A stretch of DNA of 64,000 nucleotides from Christensenella sp. UBA1750 (GTDB taxonomy: Bacteria > Bacillota > Clostridia > Christensenellales > UBA1750): contig DCHO01000010.1 of NCBI GenBank assembly GCA_002315655.1, positions 39,428-103,427 on the forward strand, in the 5' to 3' direction. Below the pieces are notes generated by a model, which had not been told where the DNA came from, did no database searches, and saw nothing but the letters and a program-made list of their open reading frames with translations. Positions 23,939 to 32,615 of this stretch are shown piece by piece (positions within the stretch are counted from its first letter, which is position 1; each line of letters starts with the position of its first letter). The translations under genes were made by a program, and so were the position numbers.

Positions 23939-25573
23939 ATGGCTGAAATCCAGATCAAATTCCTGCCTTCGATGGAAAAGTGCTTCTTGGATCAGACCCT
24001 CTGCGAAAAGAAAGCCTTAGCCTCCGTTTCCATGCTCAGAAACGAGCGTTTGTCCGTGCAGCTCGGCTTCTATGCCGACGAGCGGCAGAACTGCGAGCTC
24101 ACCTTATCCGGCGCACTTGTGCCCTACATCACCATGGCTTCCGTGGACAGCGTGCCCGTCACCGTCACCGGCAAAGTGGATGACGACTATCTGCGCGGCG
24201 AAGCGGGGCTTTTCCCCGATCTGCTCACGCCCGTTCCCGCCGGTGAGATCGTGATTGCCCCGGCAAAGCAGCTAAAAACCTTAATGCTGACCATCGAGCA
24301 CACTGACGGCATAAAAGCGGGCGAATACACGCTGAAAGCGGACGTGAAGACGCTGGAAGGCGCGGAAGCCTCCGCCGAGCTGCCCGTCACCGTTGTTGAC
24401 GCCATGCTGCCCGAGCAGAGCCTCATTCTCACCCACTGGTTCCACAACGACTGCATCGCGGACTGGTACGGCTGTGAGATCTTTTCCGAAAAGCATTGGG
24501 AGCTCATCGGGAACTACATGGAAGCGGCTGTGCGCTGCGGAATCAACATGATGTTCACGCCCATCCTGACCCCGCCGCTGGACACCGCCATCGGCACCGA
24601 ACGCCCCACCGTGCAGCTGGTTGACATTTTCGCCCATGAAGACGGCTCCTATTCTTTCTCCTACGAGAAGCTGGAACGCTACATCAAGCTCGCCCAGAGT
24701 AAGGGAATGAAGTATTTCGAGATCTCCCACTTCTTCTCCCAGTGGGGCGCCATTCACGCGCCCAAGGTCGTGGCGAAATTGGACAACGGCGAAACCAAGC
24801 GCATTTTCGGCTGGGACACCGACGCCACCTCCAAGGAATACACCACCTTCATCCGCGCCTTTGTTTCCGCGCTGCTGGATGAGCTGAAGAAGCTTGGTGT
24901 GGACAAACAGTGCCGCTTCCACATCTCCGATGAGCCCTCCGAGGAACAGCTTGGCACCTATATGGCCGCAAAGAACGTGGTCAAAGACCTGCTGGCCGAT
25001 TATCCCGTGATGGACGCGCTTTCCTCCTTCGCATTCTATGAGCAGGGCGTTGTGGAAGCTCCCGTGCCCGCCACGAACCACATCGAGCCTTTCCTGGAAG
25101 CCAAGGTTCCCGACCTGTGGACGTATTACTGCTGCGGGCAGAACGAGCTTGTCTCCAACCGCATGGTGGCCATGCCCGGCCAGCGCACCCGCATCTTAGG
25201 AACCCAGCTCTATAAGTTTGACATCAAGGGCTTCCTGCAATGGGGCTTCAATTTCTGGTATTCCTGCGGCTCCCGCCGTCTCATCAACCCCTACACCGAC
25301 CTTTGCGGCGATTACTGGGTTCCCGGCGGCGACACCTTCCAGGTTTATCCCGGCAAGGACGGCAAAGCGGTCTATTCCCTCCATGCGCTGCTCTTCTATG
25401 AAGCCCTGCAGGATATGCGCGCCTTGCAGCTGCTTGAAAAGAAGATCGGAAGAGAGGCCGTTCGTTGCCTCATCGACTTCGGCTGTGATGAACCCATGAC
25501 CTTCAAGTCCTATCCCCGCAAGCAGGAGTACATCTTAAAGCTCCGCGAAACCGTCAACAATATGCTGAAATAG
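23939..25573 (+). CDS. DUF4091 glycoside hydrolase-like protein (GH123-type)
   Basis: 544 residues, cytoplasmic. N-terminal beta domain (1-150) then a barrel of the DUF4091/GH123-like type: LILTHWFHNDCIADWYG, KYFEISHFFSQWGAIHAPKV, CRFHISDEPSEEQLGTY (a DE pair where GH123 relatives hold catalytic acids) and GFLQWGFNFWYSCGS...INPYTD. Probably removes an N-acetylhexosamine or related residue; not proven. ATG at 23939 is chosen over 23921 because AAGGA lies 9 bases upstream. Confidence 0.8.
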   Translation: MAEIQIKFLPSMEKCFLDQTLCEKKALASVSMLRNERLSVQLGFYADERQNCELTLSGALVPYITMASVDSVPVTVTGKVDDDYLRGEAGLFPDLLTPVPAGEIVIAPAKQLKTLMLTIEHTDGIKAGEYTLKADVKTLEGAEASAELPVTVVDAMLPEQSLILTHWFHNDCIADWYGCEIFSEKHWELIGNYMEAAVRCGINMMFTPILTPPLDTAIGTERPTVQLVDIFAHEDGSYSFSYEKLERYIKLAQSKGMKYFEISHFFSQWGAIHAPKVVAKLDNGETKRIFGWDTDATSKEYTTFIRAFVSALLDELKKLGVDKQCRFHISDEPSEEQLGTYMAAKNVVKDLLADYPVMDALSSFAFYEQGVVEAPVPATNHIEPFLEAKVPDLWTYYCCGQNELVSNRMVAMPGQRTRILGTQLYKFDIKGFLQWGFNFWYSCGSRRLINPYTDLCGDYWVPGGDTFQVYPGKDGKAVYSLHALLFYEALQDMRALQLLEKKIGREAVRCLIDFGCDEPMTFKSYPRKQEYILKLRETVNNMLK

Positions 25574-25587
25574 GCTTTACGCAAAAA

Positions 25588-25627
25588 CAGGTTTCTGTCC
25601 ACGAAAACGGCCAGAAACCTGTTTTTT
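25588..25627. terminator. terminator between convergent genes
   Basis: CAGGTTTCTG pairs with CAGAAACCTG, with A-rich and T-rich flanks, so it can serve both the DUF4091 gene and the symporter gene. Confidence 0.8.
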
Positions 25628-27238
25628 CTATTTTGATTTGGCAACAGCCGCTCTGAGCTTTGCCAGATCGACCTTCTTTTCCTTCCCGGCCGTGAGCAGA
25701 ATCAGGCACTGGGTACAGAAGATGTTTGCAGGTACAATGATGAACTGCAAAATGGTGTTGATGGTGACGATGAGTTCGCCCATGCCGTTTCCGATTCCGA
25801 CCTGAGAGAACATCAGCAGGATGACAGAGGTTGCGCCGCCCTGAATGTTCGGGATGGAAACCGGCAGAATATAAGCCATGAGCAGAATCTGGATGAGCGT
25901 TGCAAAGGTCAGGCAATCGGTCAGATAGGCCGCCCCGACACCGCATACCGCTAAGAAGACGCTGTAAAGAGGCTTAAAAAGCACGGTTCCTAAGTTGACT
26001 GCCATGCCGGAATACGCCAATTCCACGCCGCAGTCCTTGACCAGCTCGTCAAAGAACACCATGAACGATGCGCCGACGGAAGCCGAGGAAAGATTGACCA
26101 TGAATGACGGCAGGAACTTTTTCGCAAGGACGAAGGGCTTGACCCTGAACTTGATGCAGGTCAGGGCGAGGAACACGACCACAGATAGAATGCAGGCACC
26201 CACCACGATCAGGATGATCGGCAGCATTTCCGAGAACAGCACGGAATAGTCGGTCAGCACCAGATAATAGGCCATCACGCCCACATAGAAATGGACGAAC
26301 CGCGCAAGGTAGGAGTTCGTTAGCACCGCCACAAAGTTGCAGCGGTCAAAAATGCTGACCAGTGTTTTAGATTCATTTCCCATGACAAGGAAACACAACC
26401 CGAAAGTCAGACCGACCAACATGACCTGCATACAGTTGAAGTTGAGGAAAGGCGAAACGATGTTGCCTGGAATCATTCCGATGAAAATATCCAAAATGGA
26501 CTTTGCAATGGCGTAACCGTCTCCGGCCTCTCCTCCCTTGGTAATGAACAGGGATGCGGCAATACCAAGGGGAATGAGAATCCCAAGAGGAATCAGGATA
26601 TAGCGTTTGAGCACCTGCTTTGCGGTCTTACGGAAGGTGCCGATGGAGCCGTACTGCACAATGCACAACGGAATGGAAAAGAAGACCATTAAAATCGCCA
26701 TGACCGACAGAAAATTCGTGTAGGTACCGGCGACGGGAAGCACAAAATCGTTCGCCCAGATCGCGCAGTTTTCCTCGGAAAGCAGCATCTTGGTCAGCAG
26801 CGCGAACATGATGAAGAATATGACCGTGATAAGAAAGCGCACAGGGTTGGAGACCCGCGCCTGCTTGGGCACCAGCAAGTTGATCTCGTTGCAGCCCTTG
26901 GCGTTTGCAGAGGAAGATTTTGCATACTTCCACACGGGATTGACATTCACGGTTGAGGCAGTGAGGCTTTTGAGCATCCCTTCCTCATCTTCGGAAAAAG
27001 GATCCAGTGAATCGCCGTAAATACGGATCGAAACGCCGGTCTTCCAGATGCGAGAGAGCGTTTCTGTCTCCACAACAGCGTCTTCCCCGAATGCGTCGCG
27101 GTATTTCAGCATCACTTCCTCAACAAGAAGCGTGCTGCGAAGAACTTCCTTCTTAGCGACCCGGTTATTCGTTAAGTACACGCGCAGGTCTTCAACAAAT
27201 TTTTCGATGGATTCAAAGCTCAATGTATAGTTGACCAT
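25628..27238 (-). CDS. SDF-type dicarboxylate/amino-acid:cation symporter with extra N-terminal domain
   Basis: 536 residues. From about residue 135 on, eight or so membrane helices and hairpin-like segments match the Na+/H+:dicarboxylate (SDF) symporter fold: GIAASLF, IPGNIVSPF, FMVNLSSASVGASFMVF and SIPNIQGGATSVILLM correspond to the re-entrant loop regions. The first 130 residues are soluble: LLVEEVMLKYRDAFGED and VSIRIYGDSLDPF look like a degraded GHKL/anti-sigma ATPase domain. Such a fusion suggests a regulated transporter or a transporter-shaped sensor. AGAGGAG precedes the ATG. Downstream partner of the HD and TraX-like genes. Confidence 0.78.
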   Translation of the reverse strand: MVNYTLSFESIEKFVEDLRVYLTNNRVAKKEVLRSTLLVEEVMLKYRDAFGEDAVVETETLSRIWKTGVSIRIYGDSLDPFSEDEEGMLKSLTASTVNVNPVWKYAKSSSANAKGCNEINLLVPKQARVSNPVRFLITVIFFIMFALLTKMLLSEENCAIWANDFVLPVAGTYTNFLSVMAILMVFFSIPLCIVQYGSIGTFRKTAKQVLKRYILIPLGILIPLGIAASLFITKGGEAGDGYAIAKSILDIFIGMIPGNIVSPFLNFNCMQVMLVGLTFGLCFLVMGNESKTLVSIFDRCNFVAVLTNSYLARFVHFYVGVMAYYLVLTDYSVLFSEMLPIILIVVGACILSVVVFLALTCIKFRVKPFVLAKKFLPSFMVNLSSASVGASFMVFFDELVKDCGVELAYSGMAVNLGTVLFKPLYSVFLAVCGVGAAYLTDCLTFATLIQILLMAYILPVSIPNIQGGATSVILLMFSQVGIGNGMGELIVTINTILQFIIVPANIFCTQCLILLTAGKEKKVDLAKLRAAVAKSK

Positions 27239-27250
27239 GTTGCTTCTCCT

Positions 27251-28126
27251 CTAAGAACGAACCGATTTGACGATAATGTCCGTCTGGTTAATGGTAAAAT
27301 CAGTACGTTTTGCGGTCACGTCCACACAGTAATCAAGTGTTTCCTTGAGCTTGTCAAACAGCTCGATCAGCGCCTCGTAAATCTGAGGTTCGGAATCGTC
27401 CACCAGCACAAGGAAGTGGTTCTCCTCAAAGCGAACTTCCTTGATCGCCATGTGCTTTTTGAATTCCTCAATATCCTTTTTGCCGTGGATTCTGGAAATG
27501 TCATAAATGAATTGCAGGTTTCTGTCCGCGGCAATGTCCAACTCGTCCGCAAGGCGAATCAAAGCGGCTAAATAAGGAAGCCGCAGCACATTTCCGTTGT
27601 CCAATTTCATCGCGGCAGGATATTCCGCTTCATCGTAAAGGTCGGTCTTTCTGTGTCCTCTTGAAACCTGGATAACGGCAAAAAGATGTTTTTCCGAAGG
27701 AAAATCAAAGAGCATCTGATAGCGGGTGATAAATGCGCCGGAAAAATCATTGTGGAAGGTGCGGATGACCCTTCCCATTTCGGCATCCGGATTTTTATCC
27801 AGATAAGCCTGCACCTGCGGCAAACCGGCGCGAAGCGCATCAAAACCGGCCTTGTCAATCCCCATCCCGACGTCGTGCAGATAAGCCGCCATCAGGAGCA
27901 CAAAAATTTCGTCTGTGTTGAGCTTGTCGATCTGCTCCCCAATCAGGTTGTTGCAAAAAGCAATGACTTCCAGCGAATGCAGAGCCGTGTGGTCTGTAAA
28001 TTCCGGAAATGTCTCACGGTATTTCAAAAGCATATTCTGGCATACCAATATGTTGGAGGAAAACACACGATGCAGCTCGGGGGCTTCTGAACGCAGCTTT
28101 TGTTCCAACAGGTAATTGTATTCCAT
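27251..28126 (-). CDS. HD-domain phosphohydrolase-like protein
   Basis: 291 residues. HD signature: TDHTALHSLEVIAFCNNLI followed by AAYLHDVGMGIDK near residue 82, then later conserved His in VSRGHRK; these supply the metal ligands of the HD superfamily, which acts on nucleotides or cyclic nucleotides. The C-terminal 90 residues are a separate alpha/beta part. Only 12 bp before the symporter gene, so they are likely functionally linked. Substrate unknown. Confidence 0.8.
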   Translation of the reverse strand: MEYNYLLEQKLRSEAPELHRVFSSNILVCQNMLLKYRETFPEFTDHTALHSLEVIAFCNNLIGEQIDKLNTDEIFVLLMAAYLHDVGMGIDKAGFDALRAGLPQVQAYLDKNPDAEMGRVIRTFHNDFSGAFITRYQMLFDFPSEKHLFAVIQVSRGHRKTDLYDEAEYPAAMKLDNGNVLRLPYLAALIRLADELDIAADRNLQFIYDISRIHGKKDIEEFKKHMAIKEVRFEENHFLVLVDDSEPQIYEALIELFDKLKETLDYCVDVTAKRTDFTINQTDIIVKSVRS

Positions 28127-28161
28127 AAGGTTTCTGATCTCCCTTGCAAATAATCAAAAGG

Positions 28162-28920
28162 CTAAATAATGCCCCGCATATACAGCACATAGAGGCGGAA
28201 AAGTGCCAAGATAAGCAGATGACCCGGATAATAAGCGTAAAAGAACCATTTGAGAAAGTTTCTACCGTGGGAAGCGCGTCTTCCGTTATAGAGAAAAGTG
28301 ATGACAAGGCAGGACATAAGCGGTGCAATGGAGCCGAAAAGCGCCATTTGGAGGGAAAGTAAAATATAGCCGCCGATCCAGCCGCAGAGGATCGTATAGC
28401 ACGCATGAAAGGCGGTAAACAGCAGATAAGCGATCACGGTCTTCTTTCTGTCCTTGCCTGCCCAAATAAAGAGCAGAGTGCCCACCGGTGCCATGATCGG
28501 CCAGTCGCAATGGTAGGACAAACAGATGAGAACAAGATACAGGACAACCTTCCATGCTCTGTTCTGCACCTTTTCATGGACAACAAGAATCAAAAAGCAG
28601 ATCAGCAGCGTAAAGAGCATATTCAGGCCGATAAAGCGGATGGCCTCATAACCCGAAAAGGCCAGAGAAAAAGGAATCTGCGCAAGACAGGCAAATATGC
28701 ACAGGCGAATGGAATAGTGCATTTTGCTCCTGGTGTACTGATAGCCCTCCACAAGGAAATAAACCATGGTGACAGCGGTGAAGTAGCCGATATAGATCAT
28801 GATTTCGGATAAAATTCCGCCGAAATCCACAAGATGCCCCACATGGTTGAGCGTCATTGTGAAAATAGCCAGCAGCTTAATCCCATCTCTTGTGAATCCG
28901 AATCGCTTTTCCCTCTCCAT
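28162..28920 (-). CDS. TraX-family membrane protein
   Basis: 252 residues, about seven or eight membrane helices. FTRDGIKLLAIFTMTLNHVGH at the N-terminus and LNMLFTLLICFLIL with DWPIMAPVG are TraX family features; TraX proteins are acyltransferase-3-like and F-plasmid TraX acetylates pilin, while chromosomal copies in Firmicutes have unknown roles. ATG at 28920 chosen because AAGGG is 9 bases upstream (an ATG at 28929 overlaps the ribosome site). First gene of a three-gene operon with the HD protein and symporter. Confidence 0.82.
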   Translation of the reverse strand: MEREKRFGFTRDGIKLLAIFTMTLNHVGHLVDFGGILSEIMIYIGYFTAVTMVYFLVEGYQYTRSKMHYSIRLCIFACLAQIPFSLAFSGYEAIRFIGLNMLFTLLICFLILVVHEKVQNRAWKVVLYLVLICLSYHCDWPIMAPVGTLLFIWAGKDRKKTVIAYLLFTAFHACYTILCGWIGGYILLSLQMALFGSIAPLMSCLVITFLYNGRRASHGRNFLKWFFYAYYPGHLLILALFRLYVLYMRGII

Positions 28921-28951
28921 AGAAGTCATCCCTTATGCGATAGTCATAAAT

Positions 28952-28980
28952 ATTATAGATGAAAAAGGCGTATATTGCAA
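28952..28980 (-). promoter_or_regulatory. promoter of the TraX-HD-symporter operon
   Basis: Minus strand TTGCAA (28975-28980), 17-bp spacer, TATAAT (28952-28957). Confidence 0.7.
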
Positions 28981-29067
28981 GTTTATGTTTTCCTGAAGTG
29001 ATTGATTTTCGTGAATAATCCAATGAAAATTCGGTAAAAAGTTCGATAAAAGCCCAAATTTTCTGCA

Positions 29068-29096
29068 TTGACGATACCGTTTTCCTGTGATAGAAT
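29068..29096 (+). promoter_or_regulatory. promoter of the esterase gene
   Basis: TTGACG (29068-29073), 17-bp spacer, TAGAAT (29091-29096), 35 bp before the ATG. Confidence 0.65.
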
Positions 29097-29131
29097 ACTC
29101 ATTACAAAGGTTAAGATAAGGAGAGACGATC

Positions 29132-30823
29132 ATGGCAAAAAGAGACATCAGGACATACATACCCGGTCTTCCCATCGACTACGCAAAACAGCCCTATTCC
29201 ACAGCCTACAAGGGGTTATGGAAGCAAGAGGTGGAAGGCAGAACCATTGTGACCTTTATGCCGGAGAACTATTTCCCCTACATCAAGGGCGTGCTGATCT
29301 TTGTTCCGGTGGAGATTGCAATCGAAGATTTTGTAGAGCAGTCCGCATGGGTGGACTTTGCCGAACAAAACAATGCCGCTCTGCTCTTTCTCTCCGCGCC
29401 GGACGGCCGGAAGGATTTGGATGCGGAAAAGTCCTTCTACTACAAGGCCTACGGACAGGCATTCCATTCCGTCGGTGTCATCTCCTACGACATGAAATAT
29501 GCCGTGGGCTATGGCAGCAGTGCCACTTTCCTGGCCAAAGCCTTTACGCAGGAATGCAAGCTGTTCGGCGGCGCTGTTCTGTTTGACCCGGATGATCTGA
29601 CGGAAAGCGACCTTGCAAGTGCGGCAGATACCCGCAGAATGCCGGTGTGGATCGTCAACCAGACGGGCAAAGAAACGCCCCGGCTTACGGAATACTACAA
29701 AGCACGAAACCGCTGTTTGGACGAGCATCTGCGCAACGACTGGGCGCAGGTGTTCAACGAAAACCCGCTGGCTTTGGAGGAAAGCCACACCAACACGCCC
29801 TGCTCCCGGGTCTGGGTCAGCAGCGTGGATAAAGCCGCCGCCCTCTACACCGATATAGCGTGGTGCGAACGCGCCTTCAATGAGTTCCTCATCAAGCGGT
29901 ATCATCACGACCATCTTTCCATCACTCAGTTGAAGCCCAATTATACTCTCGACGAGCTTGGAATGCGCGTATATCGGGAAAGAATGCCCTTTGTCGGCAT
30001 GGAGGGCTTGCAGGAGCGTATCTTTGCGGTCTATGCGCCCACAGATTACGATGCAGAGAAAAAATATCCTGTCGTCGTGGTGTCTCACGGGTTTGAGTGC
30101 ACCTACGAATACATGGCGAAAAACACCGAATTCTGGAAGCTGGCCGAACAGCGCAAATTCATTGCGGTGTTCACGCAGGGGCTTCCGCTGGAAAACTGCA
30201 ATTACGGTCTTCCCCGCTGGCGCTCCAACGGCATCGGCATCTCCCGCATGGGCTTTACCGACGACACGGAGACCATCGGCAGCGAGATCGCCTATTTCCG
30301 CAAGATCATCGAGACCCTGCGTCGCGACTATTCTGTGGACGATTCCCGCATCTATTGCACCGGGCACTCCAACGGTTCAGCCATGACCTACGCCCTGTCC
30401 ATGATGATGGGCGACGTGTTCGCCGCCTCTGCGCAGGTGGGCGGGCCGGTGCAGCAGTTTGCCTCGCTGGAAGATATGCCCAAGGAGCATTACAAAATGC
30501 CCGCCATGGAAATCTCCTGCGAATTTGACCGCTGCACCGATCCTGATGACAAGGATTCCGTGCTCTATCAGGAGCTGCTGTGGCGGCGTGTGGAAAACGG
30601 CGTGCCGCTGGAGCAGAAGCCCGTGATCGTCGATAATGGCATCACCATCACCCACACTTGGCGCACCTGCTCCGGGCTGCCCGTCGTCAAATACGCTTTT
30701 TACCGCGATTCCTCCCACAGCTATCACAGCAACATCGCCTGCTTCGTCTGGGACGAATTCCTCTGCGGCTATTCTAAAGACGCGGACGGCAACCGTTATT
30801 ATGGCGGTCAGCTCATCCGATAA
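29132..30823 (+). CDS. two-module alpha/beta-hydrolase (PHB depolymerase-like esterase)
   Basis: 563 residues, no signal peptide. The C-terminal half is a polyhydroxybutyrate-depolymerase/feruloyl-esterase-type alpha/beta hydrolase: YPVVVVSHGFECTYEYM, then the nucleophile elbow IYCTGHSNGSAMTYALSMM (Ser in GHSNG) and a late His near SSHSYHSN. The N-terminal half repeats the pattern in weakened form, with KYAVGYGSSATFLAKAF in the place of the elbow, so it looks like a duplicated, possibly non-catalytic module. Probably hydrolyses an ester on a sugar or plant phenolic. AAGGAG precedes the ATG. Confidence 0.78.
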   Translation: MAKRDIRTYIPGLPIDYAKQPYSTAYKGLWKQEVEGRTIVTFMPENYFPYIKGVLIFVPVEIAIEDFVEQSAWVDFAEQNNAALLFLSAPDGRKDLDAEKSFYYKAYGQAFHSVGVISYDMKYAVGYGSSATFLAKAFTQECKLFGGAVLFDPDDLTESDLASAADTRRMPVWIVNQTGKETPRLTEYYKARNRCLDEHLRNDWAQVFNENPLALEESHTNTPCSRVWVSSVDKAAALYTDIAWCERAFNEFLIKRYHHDHLSITQLKPNYTLDELGMRVYRERMPFVGMEGLQERIFAVYAPTDYDAEKKYPVVVVSHGFECTYEYMAKNTEFWKLAEQRKFIAVFTQGLPLENCNYGLPRWRSNGIGISRMGFTDDTETIGSEIAYFRKIIETLRRDYSVDDSRIYCTGHSNGSAMTYALSMMMGDVFAASAQVGGPVQQFASLEDMPKEHYKMPAMEISCEFDRCTDPDDKDSVLYQELLWRRVENGVPLEQKPVIVDNGITITHTWRTCSGLPVVKYAFYRDSSHSYHSNIACFVWDEFLCGYSKDADGNRYYGGQLIR

Positions 30824-30837
30824 ATTAAGGCAAAACA

Positions 30838-30889
30838 ACAAATCGGGCTCACACCTTCGCAAAGGAGATGTGAGTCCGATTTCTTTTTA
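30838..30889. terminator. terminator shared by the esterase gene and murQ
   Basis: AAATCGGgCTCACA pairs with TGTGAGtCCGATTT and is followed by CTTTTT on the plus strand; A-rich on the other side. Confidence 0.78.
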
Positions 30890-31786
30890 TTCTCCGATGG
30901 CGGCGCGAACATACCCGCCGTTTTTGTCCAGCAGCATTTTTGCATCCTCACGGTTCAGCCCGCAGACCTCCATCACAATGGCGCACTTGAGGTCGCCCTC
31001 CGCGCTTTGCAGCATTTTCAGCGCATGGGCTTCGTCCGTGGTGTCCGTTGCCGCCATGAAGATGCGCGCCGAGCGGTTCAGCAGTTTTTCATTGGTGGCG
31101 CGCATATCCACCATGAGATTCCGATACACCTTCCCAGCCTTGACCATCGTTATGGTTGAGATCATGTTGAGCACGGCCTTTTCCGCTGCCGCGGCTTTCA
31201 GGCGCGTGGAGCCCGCCACGATCTCTGCGCCCGTAGCGACCTCGATGGCAAACTCGGCGGCCTTTCCCATTTCGCTGCCCTTGTTGCAGCAAACGGCGAC
31301 CGTCAGCGCGCCGCAATTCTTCGCTTCCTCAATGCCGCCCAGGCAATACGGCGTTCTGCCACTGGCGGCCAGCGCCACAAGCACGTCGTTTTCGCACAGG
31401 TGAAATGCCTCCACGTCCGCCCTGCCCTGCTTGGCGGAATCCTCCACCTTCTCCACCGCGCTCACCATCGCGCCATAGCCGCCGGCGATGATTCCCGTGA
31501 TGCGCTCCTTCTCCACGCCAAAGGTCGGCGGGCACTCCGCGGCGTCCATGACGCCCAGCCTTCCCGAGGTTCCCGCGCCCATATAGACGATTCTGCCGCC
31601 CCGTTGGAAGTGCGCGGATATGGCCTCGATTGCCGCGGCGATTTCCTCCCGCGCCGCTTTCAGCGCCTCCACCATATTTCCGTTTTCCTCAATCATGAGA
31701 TCCGTTATGTCCTGCACGGAGCGCCTGTCCAAATCCTTCCAAAGCGGATTCATCTCCTCCGTGCCCAGTTTCCCGATTTGTGTCAT
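30887..31786 (-). CDS. murQ: N-acetylmuramic acid 6-phosphate etherase MurQ
   Basis: 299 residues. Cleaves the lactyl ether of MurNAc-6-phosphate to give GlcNAc-6-phosphate, in recycling of cell-wall sugars. The SIS-domain signature IVYMGAGTSGRLGVMDAAECPPTFG near residues 65-90 is nearly identical to that of known MurQ; AASGRTPY near 145 and the C-terminal three-helix cap fit in length. No MurNAc PTS or kinase is adjacent. It follows the terminator of the giant-pilin operon and has GGAG before its ATG; no clear promoter was seen. Confidence 0.95.
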   Translation of the reverse strand: MTQIGKLGTEEMNPLWKDLDRRSVQDITDLMIEENGNMVEALKAAREEIAAAIEAISAHFQRGGRIVYMGAGTSGRLGVMDAAECPPTFGVEKERITGIIAGGYGAMVSAVEKVEDSAKQGRADVEAFHLCENDVLVALAASGRTPYCLGGIEEAKNCGALTVAVCCNKGSEMGKAAEFAIEVATGAEIVAGSTRLKAAAAEKAVLNMISTITMVKAGKVYRNLMVDMRATNEKLLNRSARIFMAATDTTDEAHALKMLQSAEGDLKCAIVMEVCGLNREDAKMLLDKNGGYVRAAIGE

Positions 31787-31807
31787 TCGTTTCTCCTTCC
31801 GTCAACG

Positions 31808-31842
31808 TCAAAAGGCTCCGCAGGATTTCCCTTCGGAGCCTT
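31808..31842 (-). terminator. terminator of the giant-pilin operon
   Basis: AAGGCTCCG and CGGAGCCTT form a perfect 9-bp stem with a 13-base loop and TTTT following on the minus strand, just after the last pilin-like gene. Confidence 0.82.
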
Positions 31843-31846
31843 CATT

Positions 31847-32344
31847 TTACTTTGTCATGAGCAGCACTTTGAAGTTGTTCACCGCAAGCACCACATCATT
31901 GTCGGTATAGACACACACCATTGCCGTCACAACGTCGCCGGTGTCTTCCAGCGTCAGCGAGCATCTGGCCTTCACGTTATGCGTGTAAGCCGTGCCGGGC
32001 ACAATGGGATTGCTGCTCCCATCCGCCTCCAGCAGGATTTTTCCGTCCTGATTGACCACCCGGCAGTTGTTGCCGAGCTTGCGGGACGCGCTGAAATAGC
32101 TGAAATTCACATCTCCCGTGGCCTCTGCATCCTTCTCGAAGTTCCTGCCGAACCGCAGCTCATCCGAAATGGCGGTGCTCAACGTGGAGCACAGGGTCTG
32201 TGCCTCCGCCTCCCGGGTCTGCTGGTTCATGGATTTGGAGGACATATCAATCGCCAGCGTAGCCAGCGAGGTCGCCAGCAGGCACACAACAATGGCGCAG
32301 AGCAGCTCCACGAGCGTGAAGCCTTTTTGAGAGCGCCGAGTCAT
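31847..32344 (-). CDS. minor prepilin, PilW/GspJ-like
   Basis: 165 residues. MTRRSQKGFTLVELLCAIVV is a textbook type IV prepilin leader: short basic leader, cleavage after Gly, Phe at +1, Glu at +5, then a hydrophobic helix to about residue 32. The rest is a small soluble domain. Such minor pilins form the priming tip of type IV pili and type II secretion pseudopili. The ATG at 32344 is 10 bp after the preceding gene's stop; in-frame starts further up overlap that gene. Last gene of the giant-pilin operon, followed by its terminator. Confidence 0.82.
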   Translation of the reverse strand: MTRRSQKGFTLVELLCAIVVCLLATSLATLAIDMSSKSMNQQTREAEAQTLCSTLSTAISDELRFGRNFEKDAEATGDVNFSYFSASRKLGNNCRVVNQDGKILLEADGSSNPIVPGTAYTHNVKARCSLTLEDTGDVVTAMVCVYTDNDVVLAVNNFKVLLMTK

Positions 32345-32354
32345 CTTTTTTCCG

Positions 32355-32615
32355 CTATTTGCTTTCATAGTAGTAGAAGCCCTCACTCTCATAGCCGTTC
32401 ACGTCGCATTCCACGCCGTCCACGGTCAGTGTCATGTCCTCGCTGGGAGTTTCCTTGGAACGATTGCAGAAGGTCACGATATTTTCGGCTCTGCTGTTCA
32501 GCTTGGCCGCGGTTGTGATACAAACCGGCAGAGCCACCATCATCATGGTCAGAATCAGAAGCGCGACCAGCGTTTCGACCAGCATTTCGCCGGACTGCTT
32601 TTTCAGCTTTCTCAT
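32355..32615 (-). CDS. minor prepilin, PilV/GspI-like
   Basis: 86 residues. MRKLKKQSGEMLVETLVALLILTMMMV: basic leader ending in Gly, then a prepilin helix with Glu at +5 of the mature protein (E1-M2-L3-V4-E5), although the usual +1 Phe is Glu here. Hydrophobic to about residue 30, then a very short soluble part, smaller than typical PilV. The ATG overlaps the stop of the PilX-like gene (TAATG), so translation is coupled. Confidence 0.78.
   Translation of the reverse strand: MRKLKKQSGEMLVETLVALLILTMMMVALPVCITTAAKLNSRAENIVTFCNRSKETPSEDMTLTVDGVECDVNGYESEGFYYYESK

Noticed and set aside
28162..28920. TraX-like gene as evidence of an integrated conjugative element
   Set aside because: No relaxase, integrase, coupling protein or attachment site is nearby; chromosomal TraX-like genes are common in Firmicutes.
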